Part shown: piece by piece, positions 21,001-25,447 of the stretch
How the letters are laid out: each line of letters opens with the position of its first letter
Position numbering within the stretch: position 1 is the first letter of the stretch
Assembly: GCF_000003605.2 (NCBI RefSeq)
Contig: NW_003133348.1
Location: forward strand, 374,114-399,560
Reading direction: 5' to 3'
DNA length: 25,447 nucleotides
Source: Saccoglossus kowalevskii
Lineage: Eukaryota > Hemichordata > Enteropneusta > Harrimaniidae
Program-made: the position numbers and the translations under genes
The notes under the pieces: generated by a model
Database searches by the model: none
What the model saw: only the letters and a program-made list of their open reading frames with translations
Told to the model about the DNA's origin: nothing

Positions 21001-24000
21001 ATAGAAACTAACACATTAAACTTTGCATACGGTGCTGTATATAAGGTTCATCCCAATATTGCAATATTCATTAAAAATATTTCTGTGCAAGGATTTTATT
21101 CATATTTATAAATGACATGTTTATATTGATAAAAATCACCATTTGCATTGGTGACATATTTAATTTGTATTCGTGAAATTCCAATCTTTATTCCTACTAA
21201 AAATCTCAATTTCTATTCGTAAAACCCTCATTCGTATTCGTTAAACTTCCATTTATATTCTTAGCTATAGCCAACAGATGTAAAAACTGCACGACAGCAA
21301 TATACATAATTTAATGGAGCTATAACAGAGTATAGTTACTATGGGAATATACATCATAATACTGTGCATTAGCTCTCGCAATCGCGTACTTAGTCATTTT
21401 TACAAGGTTCGCCATTTTTGATGTCACGTGATAATTATGTAAACAATGTCTGTCCAGTTTGTGCGAACTTGCACCTCTATACTTAGTCTTTTGATATATA
21501 TAACCTAAATTACTGTTCTGAACGAGACAACAGACAGAGAATGTTTTATTTAAAAACGTCACAAAACCTTCTCGCTACCTTAATGAGCAATGATGCTTCC
21601 TATCATGCACCATGTATTAAAGGGGGACCGCTCAATCCCATGGATTGCACCAAAGAATCATGGGACACTATTGTGTATGTTGTTTACAAAGTTAATCTAT
21701 CTTTTGTTATCCATTGTAATTTTAATCCAGAAAGTAAATTTGTTGTGAGATTAGGCTTAACTGGAAGTGCCCCTTTAAATATAAGTGTGAGTATTGATGT
21801 GTACGATATCACATTACAGGGAATGAAACTACAGTGCACACACGGCAGGATATAATGTAACACGGTAGCAGGATATGGAATTTGGTCTGGGAGCTTTGCA
21901 CGACAAGCAGCATAGCATTATAGCATAGAAACCCGTGTTAAAATTCCGTGTACAGGAGCGCATTATATGATACCGTGCAACGCGATAACATTATTCGAAC
22001 TCTAGTCGGAAAGCCATGTACAATAATCACAATAGCATTATAGAATAGTGACGACAGCGTACTGTCGCGTAATCAAGCACGAAATCGCTACGTTAATGCA
22101 AGTTCATATTTCCTGGTCACATGTCTTATTTTAATGTATTGGTGGTAAACGCTAAAATTCACAAACAAAAGGGCTTCTGACGCCATTTACGTGAAGATGT
22201 TAGTCTATGTCAAGAGAAACTATGTTCTGATTGGCAATTGCGTAATCAACTGTGCAGTTTACTGTAGGTGATATGTTTGGCATAATCTTCGAAACGGACA
22301 ATGCGTTGATTTCACAGCAGTTTCAGAGTTTTATCTCTTCATTATTATAGTTACTGTAATAGTGATGATACACCGGGGACAATTTAATGAAAAATAGTAC
22401 GTGACTGACGTATTTCTGCCCTCAGGTTACTGTGCATTTATTGCACCATACCTAATTGCTATTTGAGCATTAACGAATCACAAATCGCAAACCGTTGTTG
22501 CTTGTTTTGGGTGTTTTGGCTTCGTCTGTCGGCATACATGACAGCGTCGTCGTACAGGCCGGACCCTAAATCCGAGGTGCAACCCTATTCACAAAATGGT
22601 AAAACGGTTTAAATGCTAATACAAACCCACAAGACATAACGAGTCCTAATTGCTGTCAACAGAACCAATAGCACATAATCTTTGCTAGAAGATATTTTGT
22701 TTGGCCAAAGAATTATATTGTATCTTCGACCAGTTTTACTGCCTGGCGTACAGATGTAATATACACTCTCTCCACTTTTACCAGTTTTCGAATAGCGTTT
22801 GAATAGTCCATGGCTTGAAAGAGCGCTCCCGTGTTCATTTGTTACATATGCACATGATTCTACGAATACAAATACGAATATAATTGAAGTTTTTACAAAT
22901 ACAAATACAAATATTTCTATTGTACGCCTTCTATGCTCTCTTATCGCATATTTTACAAATGATTTACGAATACAAATGCAAATTTCACAAAGCTGTGACG
23001 CTTTTGGAAGTTTCGTGAACATAAATATGTCATTTATAATATTAATATGAATTCTTGCACATATGATTAACCATTTGAAATGGAGGGGAATCTTTTCACG
23101 TGTATCCAGAACTTTTTTATTTATACTTTGTTTTCAAAATAGCGATATATGTATTAATACCAAGTTGTATTTTATTTTTAAATCATTTACATTTAAAGCG
23201 CCTATAGCTGTAACTATCGATCTTTTCATTTATTTTTATTGAAAAAAAAACCCTAACAATTCCTGTGTCACCGGTGTCAATTTGTAATGACTATTACCGA
23301 AATGCGGACATTGAACTTACAGCATACAGTATATGCTCTATACTTCTGTTTGTACAATAAATCAGTTGCAGGTTTACAGAGGGCGCCATCTATTGAAATC
23401 CAAAATTTGACAAACGAACCCGTGGGATTACGGTACATGCGTGTGCCCTGGGCGGAATGTCAATTACGTTGCCATCTTGAGAGGCTAAGCCTCTCTCTGA
23501 CGGACTCTCGCTGATGATTTTATGTGCCATATCCCATAATAGTGTGCGTCGGTCTTCATCATTTTTCAAGTTTACGGTCCACACTGCGTGACCGAATTTA
23601 ACAAAATGGCGATGACTCGACCCTTAGTTTTCACCTTGCATTTTTAGTGATATTATATTGGCATTGTGTACTATCACGCGAAATAAGTAATATTTCAGTA
23701 ATATTTTGTCATCAGTATGAAGCTATATTAAAACAAAAACATGTTCTAAATAACAGCTATTGTCGCTTTAAATATATGGTGAACACATTTTTGCCGCCTT
23801 GCAGAATTGTTCCCAGCGAATTTCGCTCACAATTTACCCCAAGACGAGTGGTTCAAGTTGTCCAGAGAAAATATGCGTTACCACAAAAGTCTTTTCCATG
23901 ACAATAAGACACGAATAAACAAACCTGTCGGTGAGAATTTTACTGAAAATTATGGGCTGAGTTGCGGCTTACTAGTATTTGCAGTACAGGCCGAACATAC

Positions 24001-24158
24001 CGAGGTTGCACTCAGCTGGTACTATGAGTGACCTGGGTATAATGAAGTCAGTGCACAAGACAGTGGAGAAGTATAAGTGAGACGTCATTACACGAAATCT
24101 GGTGTTATGAAGTTATAGCCATACGCATCAGCTTACCTTGAGAACTATGACTTGCCAT
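14830..24158 (-). CDS. Amidase copy C (12 exons, two lesions in exon 4)
   Basis: Full-length amidase-signature gene, diverged from A and B. Exons lie at 24137-24158, 20801-20905, 20517-20643, 19872-20043, 19577-19716, 18647-18847, 18236-18310, 17749-17908, 17063-17122, 16795-16895, 15992-16178 and 14830-15029. With exon 4 counted at its usual 173 nt the sum is 1551 nt, 516 residues plus stop. Catalytic positions would be Lys107, Ser182 and Ser206, with the canonical 75/24 spacing. Two defects sit in exon 4: a 1-nt deletion near 19958 and AT instead of GT at the donor (19871-19870). Splicing at the GT four bases further restores the overall frame but replaces about 28 residues after the Lys. 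It could be a young pseudogene, a gene with altered exon 4, or a sequencing error. Confidence 0.8.
15848..15871 (+). repeat. (GAC)n microsatellite in intron 11 of copy C
   Basis: Eight GAC triplets with one GGC interruption. Simple repeat only. Confidence 0.85.
15992..16178 (-). CDS. Copy C exon 11
   Basis: 187 nt, acceptor tttatag, donor GTATGT, phase 0 to 1. It encodes [20 protein letters not shown] and [15 protein letters not shown], and ends in a split Asp codon completed by exon 12. Confidence 0.9.
16179..16794 (-). other. Intron 10 of copy C
   Basis: About 616 bp of AT-rich sequence. No coding or repeat structure seen. Confidence 0.6.
16795..16895 (-). CDS. Copy C exon 10
   Basis: 101 nt, phase 1 to 0, donor GTAAGA. 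It encodes [20 protein letters not shown] and ends SLTVK. The acceptor was chosen as tgaaatag (not the later ctcag) because this keeps the phase and length of copies A and B. Confidence 0.8.
17063..17122 (-). CDS. Copy C exon 9
   Basis: 60 nt, acceptor tatgccag, donor GTGAGT. It encodes [19 protein letters not shown]. Phase 1 to 1, as in the other copies. Confidence 0.82.
17749..17908 (-). CDS. Copy C exon 8
   Basis: 160 nt, acceptor tgttcaag, donor GTATGA. It encodes [38 protein letters not shown] and SIPMHS. It retains the four codons lost in copy B. Confidence 0.9.
18236..18310 (-). CDS. Copy C exon 7
   Basis: 75 nt, acceptor tcaacag, donor GTACAG. It encodes [17 protein letters not shown] and ends PEYTKQ. 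Confidence 0.88.
18379..18570 (+). repeat. GC-rich dispersed repeat, copy 2
   Basis: Second copy of the element at 5374-5607, same orientation, inside intron 6 of copy C. It includes cacaaagggtttcagctt, ggggcgacgcccccaac and a long C-run (18542-18553). Copy C has it in a different intron from copy A, so the two insertions are independent of the gene duplication. Confidence 0.75.
18647..18847 (-). CDS. Copy C exon 6, nucleophile serine block
   Basis: 201 nt, donor GTAAAT. It encodes [39 protein letters not shown] and [16 protein letters not shown]. The nucleophile Ser is in DQGGSIR. Confidence 0.92.
18848..19576 (-). other. Intron 5 of copy C
   Basis: About 730 bp. Plus-strand frames around 19174-19383 show no recognisable domain. 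A short hairpin, actttggg-aactgt-ccccaaagt, lies near 19399-19421. No other feature. Confidence 0.5.
19577..19716 (-). CDS. Copy C exon 5, amidase signature
   Basis: 140 nt, acceptor ctatacag, donor GTATAA. It encodes [12 protein letters not shown] and [19 protein letters not shown]. The usual GGSS reads SGSS here, a Gly to Ser change just before the cis-Ser. The Cys-rich patch of copy A is reduced. The 3' half of the exon is about 95% identical to copy A. Confidence 0.9.
19872..20043 (-). CDS. Copy C exon 4 (frameshifted, donor changed)
   Basis: 172 nt against 173 in copy [20 protein letters not shown] and IKDN with the Lys are intact. A base is then missing in the AGVP region near 19958. 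The end reads gatgcag followed by ATGAGT, so the normal GT donor is absent. The next GT (19867-19866) would extend the exon 4 nt. The shifted frame stays open all the way there and rejoins exon 5 in frame. Confidence 0.8.
20517..20643 (-). CDS. Copy C exon 3
   Basis: 127 nt, acceptor tgttttag, donor GTACGT. It encodes [35 protein letters not shown] (Gly-Ser where A and B have Gly-Trp). Confidence 0.88.
20801..20905 (-). CDS. Copy C exon 2
   Basis: 105 nt, acceptor tatttcag, donor GTAAGA, phase 1 to 1. It encodes [20 protein letters not shown] and ends SELEDYK. Same length and phase as A and B although clearly diverged. Confidence 0.82.
21180..21252 (-). repeat. Degenerate cgaata/cgaaat tract
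   Basis: attcgtga, tattcgta, attcgtattcgtt recur, the reverse complement of the tacgaatacaaata tract at 22860-22990. Low-complexity repeat. Confidence 0.5.
21618..21700 (+). repeat. Dispersed repeat segment, copy 1
   Basis: gctcaatcccatggattgcaccaaagaatcatggga followed by ttgtttac matches gcaatcccagggattgcaccagtgcgtcatggga ... ttgtttac at 24430-24498. The 104-residue frame over it shows no domain. Confidence 0.6.
22860..22990 (+). repeat. Hexamer-like tacgaa/tacaaa repeat tract
   Basis: tacgaatacaaatacgaata, then acaaatacaaatacaaata, then acgaatacaaatgcaaat. It produces FVFVFV and NTNTN runs in opposite strands. The 137-residue minus frame (23022-22609) that spans it has no recognisable domain in its remainder. 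Confidence 0.65.
23298..23666. repeat. Intron 1 segment shared with copy B (with insertion)
   Basis: Counterpart of 12156-12310. Blocks 23298-23357 and 23566-23666 align with copy B; the roughly 200 bp between them (with gagggcgcc and a gagaggc-taa-gcctctc hairpin at 23479-23495) have no match there. Confidence 0.6.
23805..23930 (+). CDS. Candidate internal exon, unknown gene
   Basis: 126 nt between acceptor ccgccttgcag and donor cg/GTGAGA, phase 1 to 1, 41 whole codons without a stop. It encodes [20 protein letters not shown] and [20 protein letters not shown]. The composition is mixed and soluble-looking, unlike the surrounding low-complexity frames, and both splice sites are good. No family is recognised and no partner exon was identified on the plus strand. 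It may belong to a nested or exonised element. Confidence 0.35.
24137..24158 (-). CDS. Copy C candidate exon 1
   Basis: 22 nt, ATG GCA AGT CAT AGT TCT CAA G, donor GTAAGC, phase 1. Joined to exon 2 it reads M-A-S-H-S-S-Q-V-Y-R-S-P, and the whole reading frame then totals a multiple of three. It lies about 3.2 kb upstream of exon 2 and about 470 bp beyond the intron 1 segment shared with B. The choice is inferred from phase and donor, not from similarity. Confidence 0.5.
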
Positions 24159-24266
24159 ATCTTAGTAGATATGTGCCGTATACGTCGTCAATCAAATCTG
24201 TATTGATCTAAAGACACTATGATTCTAGGCGACCTTTGCCATTAGTTGTAGCACCCTCTGTGTTGA

Positions 24267-24278
24267 CCTATATATAGT
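24267..24278 (-). promoter_or_regulatory. Candidate TATA box of copy C
   Basis: ACTATATATAGG on the minus strand, about 110 bp upstream of the proposed ATG at 24158, followed by a GGTCA half-site. This would give a 5' UTR of about 80 nt. Confidence 0.4.
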
Positions 24279-24429
24279 ATGAGGGCGCTATTTGAGTGAT
24301 CAAAAAGATATTAACAATGAGGTACGACTTCTGTGTAAATCATTAGGGACTAACTTGATCTAGTTTAAGGTAAGCATTTTTATTTAGGGTAAGCAATGGA
24401 CAGTTTATTTAAATTTTAAAGCTCGGCTC

Positions 24430-24498
24430 CGCAATCCCAGGGATTGCACCAGTGCGTCATGGGAAACGTAATTTGCATGGTCCGTCCAGTTGTTTACT
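24430..24498 (+). repeat. Dispersed repeat segment, copy 2
   Basis: Partner of 21618-21700 in the same orientation, upstream of copy C. The shared core is ggattgcacca and tcatggga. Confidence 0.6.
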
Positions 24499-24915
24499 TG
24501 GTACATTGCTGTTATCATTTCAACCGAAGGTGTTAATTCCGCCGCGTAAGCTAACATCATGCATTACGCTATTATCCGATTTGAAAGGACTTATTGAATC
24601 GCGTTCAACGTTCACTGGGCCCCACAATCTTTTTTAAAGTAGTTTTCTGTGGTTCAACGTGTGCCATAACGTGTCTTGTCGGCTAGGCAATAATGACGTC
24701 ATGCACCGTGAAAAAAGACTCAAACAAATTAAAAAACAAAACAAAATAACTTCGTGATACAGCAGTGGCACGGGCATACCCAGTTGCCCGACGCCAAATA
24801 CTTAGTATACACGAATATATATGCGACTCATACGTTACAAAACACGGACACGCACACCCGTTTTTACGCAATGCTGTCGGTCAACAATCATTTCAGTGCG
24901 GGGATATAGTTCAGG

Positions 24916-24945
24916 CATGGAGGTAAAAAAAGATTTACCTCCATG
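24916..24945. repeat. Perfect 12-bp inverted repeat
   Basis: catggaggtaaa (24916-24927) and tttacctccatg (24934-24945) are exact reverse complements with a 6-nt loop. Each arm reads ATGGAGGTAAA outward, by chance resembling a start codon next to a splice donor on both strands. Confidence 0.75.
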
Positions 24946-25447
24946 GTTCAGGGTACATAATATTTTTTGCGGGATCTTTCAAGTTATTTATTTCGAGACA
25001 CATTTGTACTTTTAAAATTGTCGAGAACGTCATATATTAAATTCGAGAAGCATTCGCATATTCGAATATTGTCGGGGAATTATGTGTTGACGAGCCCCTC
25101 GAGCGAGCCCCGCTATTATCATGACCAGCCAGGCCCGTTACATCCGCCAATAAACTAATCTAGGGCTGTACCCACAGCTTGGTTGGTCTTGTCATCGACA
25201 ATGGGGTGAAAATCATCCATTTTCCCTTCTTAACACTTTCAAGTATTATGTAATGAATATTATATGAATACGTCGATAACAACCAGAACTGATTCAAAAC
25301 TAACATCCAATAAGAAAGCTATTTACAAGAACTCAAGAACAATAGGGACATTTGAATACTAAAACTGGTCTACATCAAAAACCTAAAATACCACCACAAA
25401 GCAGAACTTTTCAAAACTGTGACAAAATTGAAGATGAACAACATTCT

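Larger units (their letters stand above)
20906..24136 (-). other. Intron 1 of copy C
   Basis: About 3.2 kb, the longest intron of the array. It holds a repeat segment shared with 24425-24500, hexamer-rich tracts, the B/C shared segment and one candidate plus-strand exon. The rest is AT-rich without recognisable content. Confidence 0.5.
24280..25447. other. Upstream flank of copy C
   Basis: No gene seen. It includes the repeat segment 24430-24498 and the hairpin 24916-24945. Frames of about 60 residues on both strands have no recognisable content. A fourth array member upstream would lie beyond the window. Confidence 0.5.

Noticed and set aside
21541-21855. 104-residue plus frame
   Set aside because: It covers a dispersed repeat segment also found at 24430-24498, where the frame is not kept.
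22609-23022. 137-residue minus frame, the longest in the window
   Set aside because: FVFVFV runs come from the tacgaa/tacaaa repeat tract. The remaining residues show no recognisable domain, and no supporting exons were found.
24916-24945. ATGGAG followed by GTAAAT as first exon of copy C
   Set aside because: It would end in phase 0, while exon 2 needs phase 1, and the sequence is part of a perfect hairpin; 24137-24158 fits better.
1-25447. FAAH or GatA identity for the array
   Set aside because: The proteins lack the N-terminal membrane segment of FAAH, and the ENPHNAW linker and helical N-terminal domain are features of the Rhodococcus-type amidases, not of GatA.
1-25447. tRNA or rRNA genes
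   Set aside because: No convincing A-box/B-box pair, cloverleaf or rRNA core sequence was seen on either strand.

Overview
The window is AT-rich, intron-rich eukaryotic DNA, most likely from an invertebrate animal; the species cannot be told from the sequence. The evidence is short exons (10 to 201 nt) with GT/AG borders and conserved phases, foldback elements, dispersed GC-rich repeats, microsatellites, and no operon or ribosome-binding structure.

Its content is a head-to-tail tandem array of three paralogous amidase-signature genes, all on the minus strand. They resemble the bacterial Rhodococcus-type enantioselective amidases more than FAAH or GatA. Reading from high to low coordinates: copy C (24158 to 14830, 12 exons), copy B (12579 to 7747, 10 of 12 exons) and copy A (7051 to past position 1, exons 1-11; the last exon lies outside the window). 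Exon lengths are almost invariant between copies (105, 127, 173, 140, 201, 75, 160, 60, 101, 187 nt) and so are intron phases (1,1,2,1,0,0,0,1,1,0,1). Allowing for its one lesion, copy C sums to 1551 nt, about 516 residues, as expected for this family. Assembled copy A has Lys103, Ser178 and Ser202. These spacings of 75 and 24 are the Lys / cis-Ser / Ser spacings of characterised amidase-signature enzymes.

The copies differ in health. A is open throughout the part seen. B is almost certainly a pseudogene: it lacks exons 4 and 5 (catalytic Lys and cis-Ser), has a 1-nt insertion in exon 11 and a 12-nt deletion in exon 8. C is complete in layout but has a 1-nt deletion in exon 4 and an AT where the exon 4 donor GT should be; using the next GT, 4 nt on, restores the frame. 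Part of exons 4 and 5 is about 95% identical between A and C, while other exons are clearly more diverged, which suggests gene conversion.

Between B and C is an orphan mini first exon with a TATA box (about 13326-13389) and a 21-bp tandem repeat just upstream. Elsewhere there are: a 394-bp foldback/MITE-like element in intron 11 of B; an imperfect palindrome in intron 1 of A; a 173-bp-offset direct repeat between A and B; two copies of a GC-rich dispersed repeat; a repeated segment in intron 1 of B and C; and one candidate plus-strand exon (23805-23930) of unknown identity inside intron 1 of C. No rRNA, tRNA, CRISPR or prokaryotic features were seen.
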